Shown here piece after piece: positions 25,673 through 35,104 of a DNA stretch of 35,807 nucleotides. Location: NCBI RefSeq assembly GCF_029167105.1, contig NZ_JARFML010000054.1, positions 1-35,807 of the forward strand, read 5' to 3'. Origin of the DNA: Bradyrhizobium yuanmingense (GTDB lineage Bacteria; Pseudomonadota; Alphaproteobacteria; Rhizobiales; Xanthobacteraceae). The first letter of the stretch is position 1. Each line of letters begins with the position of its first letter. Both the position numbers and the translations under genes were made by a program. Below the pieces are notes generated by a model. It saw only the letters and a program-made list of their open reading frames with translations. It did no database searches and was not told where the DNA came from.

Positions 25673-26094
25673 GCGCCGCGATAGCCATATTTCCGCCGTC
25701 GCGGACGATGCTTGATTGCGCGACACGTTCATCAGCTCCTTAATGAAGGCGGCGCTGACGCTCGTCCGCCAGCGGAATATCGATCGCTTGGTCAATCAGG
25801 CCTCGTCGATCGGCTAGTGCGAATGCGAGATTTCAGGTTGTCCAATGAGCGCGCGCGCCAGACGCTCGTAAGTCATCCATTCTCTCGTCGACAAGTGATT
25901 GCCTAAGCAAGCACAGCCTTCTGCTTGGCGCGACTGGCGATAGCGCGTGAGCTGAATGCTACCGACCTTGGTAGGTTTGGTTTTGCTCGATTGTCAGCTA
26001 AGTGTCGTTGGACTTCTTTAGGAGACACGGCTCGTACGCTAAGGATGGCCGAGACGAAAGAGCCGCGGGAACGGGAGAGACTCGATGCACTTCG
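25673..26094. other. Spacer without an assignable gene
   Basis: About 420 bp. The plus-strand frame 25712-25906 (64 codons) is open but not recognisable. Upstream of the S10 peptidase no promoter element stood out. Confidence 0.3.
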
Positions 26095-27646
26095 ATGAAC
26101 CGCGCTGCGCCGCACCTCTCGCGCGCTGGTCCTGTTTGCCGGTGGCGTGATGGGGAGCAGGGCCGACAATCCGCCGCCGCGCTCCAAGGCCACGACGCTG
26201 GCAGACCAGAAGGACGGTCCCGGCGCGCGCGCCGGCCAAACACCTGACACGCCCTCAGCGGCCGAGCAGCATCGCCTTCCGCCGGACTCCACCACCATGC
26301 AAACCCTCGAGCTGCCCGGGCGGGAGCTCGCATTCACGGCCACCGCAGGATCCATCCGCCTGTTCGACGACCAGGGCGAGCCGCAGGCCGACATTGCGTA
26401 CACCTCCTATCAGCTCGACGGGTGCGACCGCGCTACACGCCCCGTCACCTTCTTCTTCAACGGAGGGCCTGGTGCATCGTCGGCTTGGCTACAGCTCGGC
26501 AATGCCGGTCCTTGGCGGCTGTCCATCAATGCCGACGAAGTCACACCATCGAGCTCTCCTGAGGTGAAGCCCAATGCGGAGACCTGGCTCGATTTCACTG
26601 ACCTCGTCTTCATCGATCCGGTCGGGACAGGCTATAGCCGCTTCGTCGCGACCGGCGAGAATGTCCGGCAGCTGTTCTTTTCCGTGGACGGCGATGTTAG
26701 CGCGCTCGCTCTGGTGATCCGCCGCTGGCTCGAGAAGCACGACCGGTTATTGTCGCCGAAATATGTCGCGGGCGAAAGCTATGGCGGCATTCGCGGGCCG
26801 AAGGTGGTGCGCCAGTTGCAGGAGCAGCAAGGTGTCGGCGTTAAAGGTCTGATCATGGTGTCACCTGTGTTTGACTACCGTGAGTCCGGCACGAGCCTTC
26901 TCCAACACGTCGCAACGCTGCCGAGCTATGTCGCGACCGTACGCGAAGCCAAGGGACCGGTGAAGCGGGCCGATCTCGCCGACGTCGAAGCTTATGCGCG
27001 GGGCGAGTTCTTGACCGACCTCGTCAAAGGCACGGCCGACAAGGAGGCGGCCACGCGCCTCGCCGACAAGGTCGCCACGCTAACTGGGATCGACCAAGCA
27101 GTGAGCCGCCGGCTTGCCGGCCGCTTTGACGCCGGCCAATTCAGTCGTGAGCTCGACCGCAACAACGGCAAGGTGACCGGCCGCTACGACGCCTCGGTGC
27201 GTGGCTTCGATCCCCACCCCGAGTCTAGCGACCCCGCATACGCCGATCCCTCGGGCAGCACGCTAAAGGCGCCGCTGACCAGTGCCGCCGTCGATCTCCT
27301 TACGCGCAAGCTGAACTGGCGGCCGGACGGCTCCTATGAGTTGAGCAACGGTGCGGTCAGGCAAGCTTGGGATTATGGCCCAAGCCCCCCGCATTCGCTG
27401 TTTGAGCTGCGCCAGATCCTTGCGATGGATCCGAAAATGAGGGTGCTGGTAGCGCACGGCCTGTTCGACCTCGTAACGCCCTACTTCCGCTCGCAGATCG
27501 TGCTCGATCAGTTGCCCGCTTTCGCTGAGCCGCCGCGTGTCAAGCTTGTGGTCTATCCGGGCGGCCACATGTTCTACTCGCGTGATGCATCGCGCCAGCT
27601 TTTTCGCGCGGAGATCGAAGCGATGATGAAACCAGCCTCCAATTAA
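26095..27646 (+). CDS. S10-family serine carboxypeptidase-like protein
   Basis: About 499 aa from GTG at 26147. Family motifs are clear: TFFFNGGPGASSAWLQLG (substrate-binding NGGPG), FIDPVGTGYS, and the nucleophile in AGESYGG. The catalytic Asp is in LVAHGLFDLVTPY and the His in YPGGHMFYSR near the C-terminus. Such enzymes remove C-terminal residues from peptides outside the cytoplasm. The start is odd. In-frame codons before 26147 read RTSRALVLFAGGVMGSRA, a good signal-peptide hydrophobic core and cleavage site, but an in-frame TGA cuts off any start. The ATG at 26095 (MNRAAP...) is in another frame and would give the missing n-region if one base changed. Either secretion has been lost or the start has a one-base error; the interval given includes that region. 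The remainder is intact. Confidence 0.87.
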
Positions 27647-27699
27647 TCCACAAGCATGCGCTCGCGTGTATCGTATGTCTGTAGCAAGACCGAACTTTG

Positions 27700-27925
27700 G
27701 ACCACCCAGAACTAGAGTTTTGCGCTCTGATCACGTTGGCGGGCTGGTGGCGCCGGCGTGATTTTGCAGCAAAATCGGCGGCCGATTGCCGATGGCTCCA
27801 TGCGGCCGCTCGCCAAGTCTCCACCTTTTCCCGGGCGTCCGCAAGCGACAGGAACCAAAGGGCATTGAGGCATTCGGCCCGGAAGCGGCCATTGAACGCT
27901 TCGATAAAAGCATTATCCGGCATGA
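27700..27925 (-). pseudogene. IS3 orfB, C-terminal part
   Basis: Reads MPDNAFIEAFNGRFRAECLN then ALWFLSLADAREKVETW, holding the third catalytic residue of the DDE triad (the E of NAFIE). It then shifts frame to ERPHGAIGNRPPILLQNHAG, the conserved tail. It directly continues the DFSRPGKP end found at 28611. Confidence 0.75.
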
Positions 27926-28157
27926 TGTAGCCGGTGTCCCGTGTTTCCAGACTCGATCTAGCCCATTAGCGTAGACCGATCCGGGCCTCGGGGCACCGGG
28001 AGCACGCAAGTGCGGGCAGGCCGTCGCACTGACATGAACTGCGAGTTCGAGGTCGTTATCTGGCCGCCCCTGCGACTTGCCCGGATGCGCTGCGAGCGCG
28101 GATCCGTAATTGTCGTGTTGCCCGCAGCTCCCTTTCGCACTGACCATGGAGGGAGAG

Positions 28158-28610
28158 ATGCGCATCATTGGCATGGACATCCATCGCGTGGCGGCCGAGG
28201 CCGTGGCGCTGCTCGAGGGACATCTAACGAAGCTCGGCCGCATTCCCATGACTCGTGACAGCTTGGAGGCTTTCGCCAGGAAGGAACTCACCCATGATGA
28301 TCACGTGGTCGTCGAGGCGACTGGCAATGCCGCGGCCGTTGTCGAAGTTCTGGCGCCGTATGTCGACCGTGTTGTCATCGCCAACCCGAAGCAGGTGCGG
28401 TTGATCGCGCACGAAGATCAAGACGGATGCGATTGATGCCGCCGTGCTCGCGAAGTTGTACGCCACGGATTTCTTCCGGAGGTCTGGGTACCCGATCAGC
28501 GCACTATGGCCCTGCGACGGCAAGTTGCGCGCCGTACGCAGCTCGTGCGTCAGCGGGTACGCTTGAAGAACCTCATTCAATCGATCCTTCACGCCCACCT
28601 CATTCCGCCC
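28158..28610 (+). pseudogene. IS110-family transposase, truncated and frameshifted
   Basis: Starts at the ATG at 28158 (MRIIGMDIHRVAAEAVALLE). Residues of the DEDD RuvC-like site are visible: D in GMDIH, E in VVVEATGN, and D in TDAIDAAVLAKL, the last after a one-base shift near 28418. A second shift then gives VWVPDQRTMALRRQVARRTQ and RLKNLIQSILHAHLIPP. The ORF stops at the IS3 junction after about 150 of the usual 320-350 residues; the Tnp20 C-terminal domain is missing. The 27926-28157 stretch before it is presumably its 5' end. Confidence 0.75.
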
Positions 28611-29290
28611 TGCGGTTTGCCCGGGCGTGAGAAGTCCAGCGTGACGCCGCGCTGGTAGGCCCAGAGGTCGACGTCACGCGACACGAACTCGCTGCCTTGG
28701 TCGACGCGGATCGTCGCCGGGAAGCTCACTTCGTTGCAAACCCTTTCCAGAACATCCACGACACCGGTGCCGCGGAAAGTGAGCCGCGGCTCCAAGGCGG
28801 GCGAGAAGCGGGAGAAGATATCGATAATCGTGAGCACCCGGAGCTTGACACCAATTGCCAGTTGGTCATGAACAAAGTCCATCGCCCAGGTCTCGTTGGC
28901 GCGCTTCGCTGGCCTGCGGTCATCGCGCAGCTTGGCCTTGACCCTCCGCTTCGGCGATCTATTGCGCAATTGCAGGCCCAATTCGCGATAGATGCGACGG
29001 GTCTTGTTCTGGCCATGACGCCATCCCTCGCGGCGGAGCAGGACGTGGACGCGGCGATAGCCGTAGCGAATGCGTACATGGCAGATCTCCTTGATCCGTG
29101 CTTCGAGGGCGGCCTAGCCGGAGCGACGAGATTTGTAGTGATAGGTCGATCGATCGAACTCGAGGGCTTTGCAAGCCTTGCGGATCGAGACCTGCCAGTC
29201 ACCACAAACCTCATCGACGAGCTTGCGCTTCCGACCAGGCTTCACAGCTTTCGGCGGATCACATCCTGCAGCATCTCCTTGTCGAGCGAC
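28611..29290 (-). pseudogene. IS3 orfB, N-terminal and central part
   Basis: Begins in the frame reading VKPGRKRKLVDEVCGDWQVS and STYHYKSRRSG. It then meets a TAG at about 29112-29114, where a Gln codon would be expected. After it, AALEARIKEICHVRIRYGYR, NETWAMDFVHDQL (first catalytic Asp), LTIIDIFSRFSPALEPRL and FPATIRVDQGSEFVSRD (second Asp) follow, up to DFSRPGKP at the junction with the IS110 fragment. Confidence 0.75.
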
Positions 29291-29508
29291 AGATCTGCCA
29301 CCGGCTTCTTCAGCTTGGCGTTCTCGTCCTCGAGCTGTTTCAGCCGGCCCATCTCGGTCGGCAGCAGCCCGTCGTACTTCTTCTTCCAATTGAAATAAGT
29401 CGCCTGGCTGATCCCGGCTTTGCGGCAGATCTCCGCAACCGGGACCCCGTCGTTGCCCTGCTTCAGGATAAACGCCTTCTGGGCGTCCGAAAACTTCGAG
29501 ACCTTCAT
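29242..29508 (-). CDS. IS3-family transposase orfA
   Basis: 88 aa from the ATG at 29508 (MKVSKFSDAQKAFILKQGND). It has the helix-turn-helix VAEICRKAGISQATYFNWKK followed by a leucine-zipper stretch (MGRLKQLEDENAKLKKPVAD). It is complete and normally fused to orfB by -1 frameshifting; orfB here is broken, so on its own it could only bind DNA. Confidence 0.8.
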   Translation of the reverse strand: MKVSKFSDAQKAFILKQGNDGVPVAEICRKAGISQATYFNWKKKYDGLLPTEMGRLKQLEDENAKLKKPVADLSLDKEMLQDVIRRKL

Positions 29509-29581
29509 CGTTGTCCGCTCCTCCCAGCCGAGGGGATTTACGCAGCGCAACTCTAGCCAAAAATGGTCCAGTTTGCCGGCC

Positions 29582-29700
29582 TCAGATCAACACAAACTCG
29601 CTGCCTTGATCGACGCGAATCGTCGCCGCAAATCCCACTTCATTGCAAAGCCTTTCGAGGACTTCCACGACATCGGTGCCGCGGAAGGTGAGCCGCGGCG
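29582..29700 (-). pseudogene. Second IS3 orfB scrap
   Basis: The minus strand reads APRLTFRGTDVVEVLERLCN then EVGFAATIRVDQGSEFV and stops. It is a diverged copy (GFAATI against SFPATI) of the segment in the neighbouring element and starts almost at that element's end, so it is a relic of a separate insertion. Confidence 0.7.
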
Positions 29701-29730
29701 CCAACGCCGTCGATCTCCAGGGTGAAATCC

Positions 29731-30114
29731 GGCAGGGCCGCAAGGAGCGCAAGCTTCTGGTGAAAGCCGGTGATGGCGATGCAGCTATGCTCGACTCGAG
29801 GCAGAAGGACGGTGAGAGCGTCGTAAGGTTGAAGAATGGACGAGCCCGCACACGCGTAGGGCAGGGTATAGAGCAGCGGGACGAAGTGACGTCGCCTTGA
29901 CCGAAAATAGTCGACCGGCCTCGGCCCACCAGGAACAGCGCACCCGGCCGAATCCGAAAGGAAGTCCAGTCGGGATCGGCATCGACAGGCTCGCCACAGA
30001 GGATGCGCTCACTCGACCTCGTTCAGGCTTTCAGACATTCAAATCCGGCAGCTTCCAGATCCAAATGCCAACAGAACTCGTGTCAATAGGGAGGGAGATT
30101 CAACGGCTGAATGA
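29731..30114. other. Spacer without an assignable gene
   Basis: About 380 bp between the IS3 scraps and nolK with only short unrecognised frames. No terminator or promoter was identified. Confidence 0.3.
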
Positions 30115-31131
30115 TCATGCACGAGAGCTTCCTCCGTGGCGCTCCCCTCGCGGGCAAACAAGCATACCCCGCTGCCGGTTGTTGATGTCGTCGAGATAAG
30201 ACTGATACGCCAACCTGATGCCCTCCTCCAGCGAGATGCTGGCTTGCCACCCGGTTCTGGCCAGGCGGCTGACGTCCAGCAGCTTGCGCGGCGTGCCGTC
30301 GGGACGCGACGTGTCGAAGCTGATCTCGCCCCGAAAGCCGACGGCAGCCGCGACCGCGAGCGCCAAATCGGCGATGGTGATGTCCTGGCCGCTGCCGATA
30401 TTAACCAGCTCCGGCGACGAATAGGTCTTCATTAGGTGGATGCAGGCATCTGCAAGATCGTCGACATAGAGGAATTCGCGCCGAGGCATGCCGGTGCCCC
30501 ACACTACAACGTTCGTAGCGCCGGACAATTTGGCCTCATGGAAACGGCGGATCAGCGCTGGGACGACATGGCTGTATTCGGGATGATAATTGTCGCCGGG
30601 ACCGTAAAGGTTAGTGGGCATCACGCTGATGAAGTCGGCGCCGTACTGGCTGCGATAAGCTTCCACCATCTTCACACCGGCTATTTTCGCAATTGCATAG
30701 GGTTCGTTGGTGGGCTCTAGCGGGCCGGTCAGCAGCGAATCCTCTCGCAGCGGCTGGGCCGCCAGCCGCGGATAGATGCAGGAGGAGCCACAAAACATCA
30801 GCTTCTCGCACCCGTTCGCATGCGCTGCCTGTATCACATTGATCGATATTGCAAGGTTGTCGTACAGAAATTCGGCCCGAAGTATGTCGTTGGCGAGGAT
30901 GCCGCCGACCTTGGCAGCGGCGAGGAACACCACCTGGGGCCGATTCGCGGTGAACCAGGCGTTCACCGCTGCTTGGTCGCGCAGATCGAGCTCACTTCGC
31001 GCCGCCGTCAGTAGGTTCGCCCCCTCGCTCGCGAGCCGGCGCACCAACGCCGAGCCAACCATGCCGCGGTGGCCGGCGACGAAGACCGACTTGCGCTTCA
31101 GCTCAAACGGCGTACTGGCCATTGGCGGCAC
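30115..31131 (-). CDS. nolK: GDP-L-fucose synthase NolK
   Basis: 338 aa from 31131, or 335 from the ATG at 31122 (MASTPFELKR). It epimerises and reduces GDP-4-keto-6-deoxymannose to GDP-L-fucose with NADPH. The Rossmann motif GHRGMVGSALVRRL is at about 19-32. The short-chain dehydrogenase triad is present: Ser in FCGSSCIYP, and Tyr/Lys in EPYAIAKIAG. Other typical segments are MPTNLYGPGDNYHPEYSHV and VNIGSGQDITI. Its start overlaps the end of the GDP-mannose dehydratase gene by some 25-34 nt, so the two are translationally coupled and catalyse consecutive steps. In Bradyrhizobium the product donates the fucose that decorates the Nod factor. The C-terminal extension (about 15 residues after QRGMLVCP) looks unconserved. 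Confidence 0.93.
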   Translation of the reverse strand: MPPMASTPFELKRKSVFVAGHRGMVGSALVRRLASEGANLLTAARSELDLRDQAAVNAWFTANRPQVVFLAAAKVGGILANDILRAEFLYDNLAISINVIQAAHANGCEKLMFCGSSCIYPRLAAQPLREDSLLTGPLEPTNEPYAIAKIAGVKMVEAYRSQYGADFISVMPTNLYGPGDNYHPEYSHVVPALIRRFHEAKLSGATNVVVWGTGMPRREFLYVDDLADACIHLMKTYSSPELVNIGSGQDITIADLALAVAAAVGFRGEISFDTSRPDGTPRKLLDVSRLARTGWQASISLEEGIRLAYQSYLDDINNRQRGMLVCPRGERHGGSSRA

Positions 31132-32210
31132 TCCTGACGTGCTTCGGCGAGATCGCTTGCGACCATCTCCCTCACCAGCTGCGCAAAGCTGGTCTTAGGC
31201 TCCCAGCCGAGTTTCTGGCGAGCTTTGCCAGCATCGCCAATCAGCAGATCGACCTCGGTCGGCCGAAAATAGGCCGGATCGATTTTCACCACAGTCTTGC
31301 CCGATGCCCGGTCGATGCCGGTCTCCTCGACGCCTTGGCCACGCCATTCAATGCTCCGGCCGACCTCGGCAAATGCCCGCTCGACGAACTCGCGCACCGA
31401 CCGCGTTTCGCCGGTCGCCAGGACATAATCCTCTGCCACGTCTGCCTGCAGAATGCGGTGCATGCCCTCGACATAGTCACGCGCGTGGCCCCAGTCGCGC
31501 TTGGCCTCTAGGTTGCCGAGATACAGGCGTTCCTCGAGGCCGACCTCGATGCGGGCGACGGCGCGCGTGATCTTGCGTGTGACGAAGGTCTCGCCGCGGA
31601 TCGGACTCTCATGGTTGAACAGAATTCCGTTGCAAGCGAAGATGCCGTAAGCCTCACGATAGTTGACGGTGATCCAGTAGGCATAGAGCTTGGCTACGGC
31701 ATAGGGCGAACGCGGATAGAATGGCGTCGTCTCTTTCTGCGGCACTTCCTGGACGAGACCGTAGAGTTCCGAGGTGGAGGCCTGATAGAACCTCATCTCC
31801 TTTTCCATGCCCAAGATGCGGATCGCTTCGAGCAGGCGGAGCACGCCGAGACCGTCGGCATTAGCGGTGTATTCAGGGCTCTCGAAGCTAACCGCGACAT
31901 GACTTTGGGCCGCTAGATTGTAGATTTCGGTCGGCCGGATTTGTTGCATCAGCCGGATCAGGTTAGTGGAATCGGTCATGTCGCCGTAGTGCATCAGGAA
32001 GGGCACGTCGCCAGCATGCCGGTCCTGGTACAGGTGATCGACGCGTGCGGTATTGAGAGAAGACGACCGTCGCTTGATTCCGTGCACCGTGTAGCCGAGG
32101 CCGAGCAGATATTCCGCGAGGTACGCACCATCCTGGCCGGTGACGCCGGTGATCAGCGCAACGCGTCGTTTTGAATCCTCAGCTGTCACTGTCTCACCAG
32201 TTGTACGCAT
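31098..32210 (-). CDS. noeL: GDP-mannose 4,6-dehydratase NoeL
   Basis: 370 aa; the ATG at 32210 is used, with a weak GGAAAG upstream. It converts GDP-mannose to GDP-4-keto-6-deoxymannose, the first step to GDP-fucose. The NADP-binding motif is ALITGVTGQDGAYLAEYLLG. KRRSSSLNTARVDHLYQD follows, the active-site Thr/Glu are in STSELYG, and the Tyr/Lys are in SPYAVAKLYAYW. GILFNHESPIRGETFVTRKI and KIDPAYFRPTEVDLLIGD are also diagnostic. Length agrees with bacterial GMD. It is first in a two-gene operon with nolK. The symbol noeL is chosen over gmd because of the symbiotic context. No nod box was found directly upstream. Confidence 0.94.
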   Translation of the reverse strand: MRTTGETVTAEDSKRRVALITGVTGQDGAYLAEYLLGLGYTVHGIKRRSSSLNTARVDHLYQDRHAGDVPFLMHYGDMTDSTNLIRLMQQIRPTEIYNLAAQSHVAVSFESPEYTANADGLGVLRLLEAIRILGMEKEMRFYQASTSELYGLVQEVPQKETTPFYPRSPYAVAKLYAYWITVNYREAYGIFACNGILFNHESPIRGETFVTRKITRAVARIEVGLEERLYLGNLEAKRDWGHARDYVEGMHRILQADVAEDYVLATGETRSVREFVERAFAEVGRSIEWRGQGVEETGIDRASGKTVVKIDPAYFRPTEVDLLIGDAGKARQKLGWEPKTSFAQLVREMVASDLAEARQECRQWPVRRLS

Positions 32211-32988
32211 CTAAATCGGCTTTCCGAATTGATATTACGCGCAAAGAAAACTCCGTGTTTACACGCAGATGAACTGAACGATCCTTGCTCTATGATTGTA
32301 TGGCAGTGCGGATCAAACGCATCATATACATTGATATGCACCGCCAATGGAAAGTCGCAGCGGCAGATTTCGGCCAGAGCAAGCTCATCGGTTCATCTTA
32401 ATCTTGCTGATACCCAGACATGCGATTTGGTTACAAACCATCGTATAGTTCTTCAAACCCTTTCGCGTCTCAAGTCTTACCTCCGTACGATTGAACCGAC
32501 GATCTCAAGGTCCTAGCCTCGTCTTATCAAGCGAGCAGCGGGTGCCGCTTTGCCCGTACGCAGCAATTAACTCGATCAGCAGGAATCATGAAGTTTTATC
32601 GTAAGAGCGGATATGCTCCGCCGAGTTTCAAGCATGGTCAATCATCAGAGCCGAAGCAATATGACAATGACAGTTGCGACGCTCCAACGAACACGAAAAC
32701 TCTGATCCGGCCGCGAATCTCTATCGAGCTACCCAATGAAGACGCGCTTTTGAATTCGACTACCGAAGTCGAGTCACCGGCAAAGTACGATGATGCTTGT
32801 CCAAGCTAACAGGCAGAGGGCCATGTCATGTCGAAAGACCGGGAGACGTAGCTCAAGCTCTTAGCGTGTGGAGTTGCGTCCCAGCGACGCCCGCAGAGAG
32901 CATTGAATATCTTCGTAAGTGAATCTAGCCAAGAGGTTTTCCCCCGCCTGGCTCTTACTTGCTTGGACGTTGGGGTGCGTTAATCCAT
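32211..32988. other. Divergent intergenic region noeL / nodM
   Basis: About 780 bp separating leftward noeL from rightward nodM. It is more AT-rich than the surrounding genes. The only ORF worth noting is at 32588-32809. I searched both strands for the nod box core (ATTTTACCAA and its complement) and found none; ATCAAACGCATC near 32316 is only a distant resemblance. Confidence 0.4.
32588..32809 (+). CDS. Small hypothetical protein (73 aa)
   Basis: Starts at the ATG at 32588 (MKFYRKSGYAPPSFKHGQSS), with AGGA 8 nt upstream. It is a polar, probably disordered sequence rich in Asn, Asp, Ser, Thr and Pro, without hydrophobic segments or known motifs. It sits between noeL and nodM in the nodM orientation, about 180 bp before that gene. 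Its length and ribosome binding site make it possible; nothing more supports it. Confidence 0.3.
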   Translation: MKFYRKSGYAPPSFKHGQSSEPKQYDNDSCDAPTNTKTLIRPRISIELPNEDALLNSTTEVESPAKYDDACPS

Positions 32989-34815
32989 ATGTGCGGAATC
33001 GTTGGTATCTTAGGACGTGGTCCGATCGTCGGGAAATTGGTCGATTCGCTCAGGCGGCTCGAATATCGAGGATACGATTCCGCAGGCGTGGCAACGCTCG
33101 AAGGTGGCTGCCTTGGGCTAAGACGTGCCGCCGGAAAGCTGATAAATCTCGAGGCACGCCTACTCACCGATCCTCTCTCGGGTCATGGCGGTATTGGCCA
33201 CACGCGATGGGCCACCCATGGCAAGCCGAGCGAGCGCAACGCCCATCCGCATGTCACGGAGAATGTTGCGGTTGTTCATAATGGGATCATCGAGAATTTC
33301 CGCGAGCTGCGCGGCGAACTGGAGCAGAACGGGGCTAAGTTTGCCTCCGAGACAGATAGCGAGGTGGTCGCTCATCTTGTAGAATGGTATTTGCTCGATG
33401 GGTACCCTCCGCAAGACGCGGTAAAAGCGTCGCTGCAGCGGCTGCGCGGCGCATTTGCGCTGGCGTTCCTGTTCAAAGGCTACCACGACCTCATGATCGG
33501 CGCGCGCAAGGGGTCGCCGCTTGCGATCGGTCACGGCGACGGCGAAATCTATCTCGGATCGGACGCTATCGCGCTCGCGCCCTTCACCGACGCTGTCACC
33601 TATCTTGAAGATGGCGATTGGGTTGTGCTTACCCGCACGGGCGGCGTGATCTATGACTCGGCTGGTGCTATCGCCCACCGGAAAGCATCAAAGCCTAGCG
33701 TATCCTCGGTCATCGTTGACAAAGCGAACTATCGGCATTTCATGGCCAAGGAAATTCACGAGCAGCCGGAAGTGATCGCTCAGACGCTGGCGCATTACGT
33801 CGATATGACTGCCGAGCGAATAATGTTGCCGCTCAAGTTGCCGTTTGACTTCAATTCCGTTCAGCGTATCTCGATCACCGCTTGTGGTACGGCAAGTTAT
33901 GCCGGCCACGTCGCCAAGTACTGGTTCGAGCGTCTGGCACGTGTTCCGGTCGATATCGATGTAGCCTCCGAATTCCGGTACCGGGCGGCACCTTTGCGCA
34001 AGGGAGATCTCGGGATCTTCATCTCTCAGTCGGGGGAGACCGCTGACACTCTTGCCGCGCTGCGCTACGCCAAGGCGAAGGGCCTGCACACGATATCGAT
34101 AGTCAACGTGCCGACGTCAACGATTGCGCGAGAGAGCGAAACCGTGCTGCCAACGCTGGCGGGACCGGAAATCGGCGTCGCCTCGACAAAAGCATTCACC
34201 TGCCAACTCATGGTGATGGCTGCCCTTGCGGTCGCAGCTGGCAAAGAGCGTGGTGAACTGTCAGATATCGATGAGTTGAGACTCGCACGCGAGCTGATTG
34301 AAGTTCCGCGGTTGATTGCTGCGGCTCTGGAGACCGAGCCCGAGATTGAGAAAACTGCGCGAGAAATCTCTAAGTCAAGTCATGTGCTCTATCTCGGTCG
34401 CGGCACGTCAGTCCCCTTAGCGTTGGAGGGCGCGCTTAAGCTAAAGGAAATCTCCTATATCCACTCGCAGGGCTATGCCGCAGGAGAGCTCAAGCACGGC
34501 CCAATTGCGCTGATCGACGATACCGTGCCGGTAGTGGTTATTGCGCCTTACGACGCGCATTTCGAGAAAACCGTTTCGAACATGCAGGAAGTCGCCGCTC
34601 GCGGTGGCAACATCATCCTGATCACTGATGCGAAAGGAGTTTCGGAAGCGACATTGCATAGCTTTGGGAGAATTGTGCTTCCAGAAATGATCTCAACCTT
34701 CTCGGCGATCGTGTATGCTATTCCAATCCAGCTCCTGGCTTATCATACCGCTGTCGTGATGGGCACAGACGTTGATCAGCCGCGCAATCTCGCGAAGTCG
34801 GTGACGGTCGAGTAG
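32989..34815 (+). CDS. nodM: Glucosamine-fructose-6-phosphate aminotransferase NodM
   Basis: 608 aa. The ATG at 32989 is chosen because the enzyme needs Cys directly after the initiator Met (MCGIVGILG), the N-terminal nucleophile that hydrolyses glutamine. The glutaminase domain (about 1-220) has RRLEYRGYDSAG, GIGHTRWATHG, AHPHVTENVAVVHNGIIENF and ETDSEVVAHL. Two SIS isomerase domains follow, with TACGTASYAGHVAKYW, FISQSGETADTLAALRYAK, STKAFTCQLM, LYLGRGTSVPLALEGALKLK and EISYIHSQGYAAGELKHGPI. The C-terminus KSVTVE is as in GlmS. It makes glucosamine-6-phosphate for the chitin backbone of the Nod factor. The symbol nodM reflects the neighbouring nolK and noeL; by sequence alone it is a GlmS. 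The ribosome binding site is weak. Confidence 0.92.
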   Translation: MCGIVGILGRGPIVGKLVDSLRRLEYRGYDSAGVATLEGGCLGLRRAAGKLINLEARLLTDPLSGHGGIGHTRWATHGKPSERNAHPHVTENVAVVHNGIIENFRELRGELEQNGAKFASETDSEVVAHLVEWYLLDGYPPQDAVKASLQRLRGAFALAFLFKGYHDLMIGARKGSPLAIGHGDGEIYLGSDAIALAPFTDAVTYLEDGDWVVLTRTGGVIYDSAGAIAHRKASKPSVSSVIVDKANYRHFMAKEIHEQPEVIAQTLAHYVDMTAERIMLPLKLPFDFNSVQRISITACGTASYAGHVAKYWFERLARVPVDIDVASEFRYRAAPLRKGDLGIFISQSGETADTLAALRYAKAKGLHTISIVNVPTSTIARESETVLPTLAGPEIGVASTKAFTCQLMVMAALAVAAGKERGELSDIDELRLARELIEVPRLIAAALETEPEIEKTAREISKSSHVLYLGRGTSVPLALEGALKLKEISYIHSQGYAAGELKHGPIALIDDTVPVVVIAPYDAHFEKTVSNMQEVAARGGNIILITDAKGVSEATLHSFGRIVLPEMISTFSAIVYAIPIQLLAYHTAVVMGTDVDQPRNLAKSVTVE

Positions 34816-35104
34816 GACCGTCATTGCCATCCGGATTCGCGCTTCGCCTGGCAAGAGCTCGAGGCTGGCCACGCACGCGCGCGCCGTTTCTGTCGTCAGA
34901 ATAGAATAAGACGCGCGCTGCATCCCCCAACAAAGACCATGCCGTCTGGAATTGGAGGTCCGGGATCGGAAATATGTCTCTGCATTTCTAAGTTCTTATT
35001 TTCCATGTTTCTTCGTCGATTTTTACACAAAGTTACGTGCGGCAACTTCCGAAAAGCGGACGACAGTCACGCGCTACGTGGCGGAGCGCTGAGACTCGTT
35101 TGGA
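34816..35104. other. Spacer between nodM and the IS21-family element
   Basis: About 290 bp without a gene. The AT-rich stretch near 34976-35040 has short frames only. Confidence 0.35.

Larger units (their letters stand above)
27690..29575 (-). mobile_element. IS3-family element, split by an IS110 fragment
   Basis: An orfA/orfB pair on the minus strand is bounded by similar ends: TTGGACCACCCAGA at the left, and the reverse complement of TGGTCCAGTTTG at the right. The first part of orfB ends at 28611 in DFSRPGKP, and its continuation DNAFIEAFNGRFRAECLN appears at about 27923-27700. The roughly 690 bp between them hold an IS110 transposase fragment. Internal stops and frameshifts in orfB make the element inactive. 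The exact tips are approximate. Confidence 0.75.

Noticed and set aside
32281..32340. Possible degenerate nod box (ATCC...ATCAAAC)
   Set aside because: The distance between the blocks is about 9 bp too long and the ATTTTACCAA end is missing.
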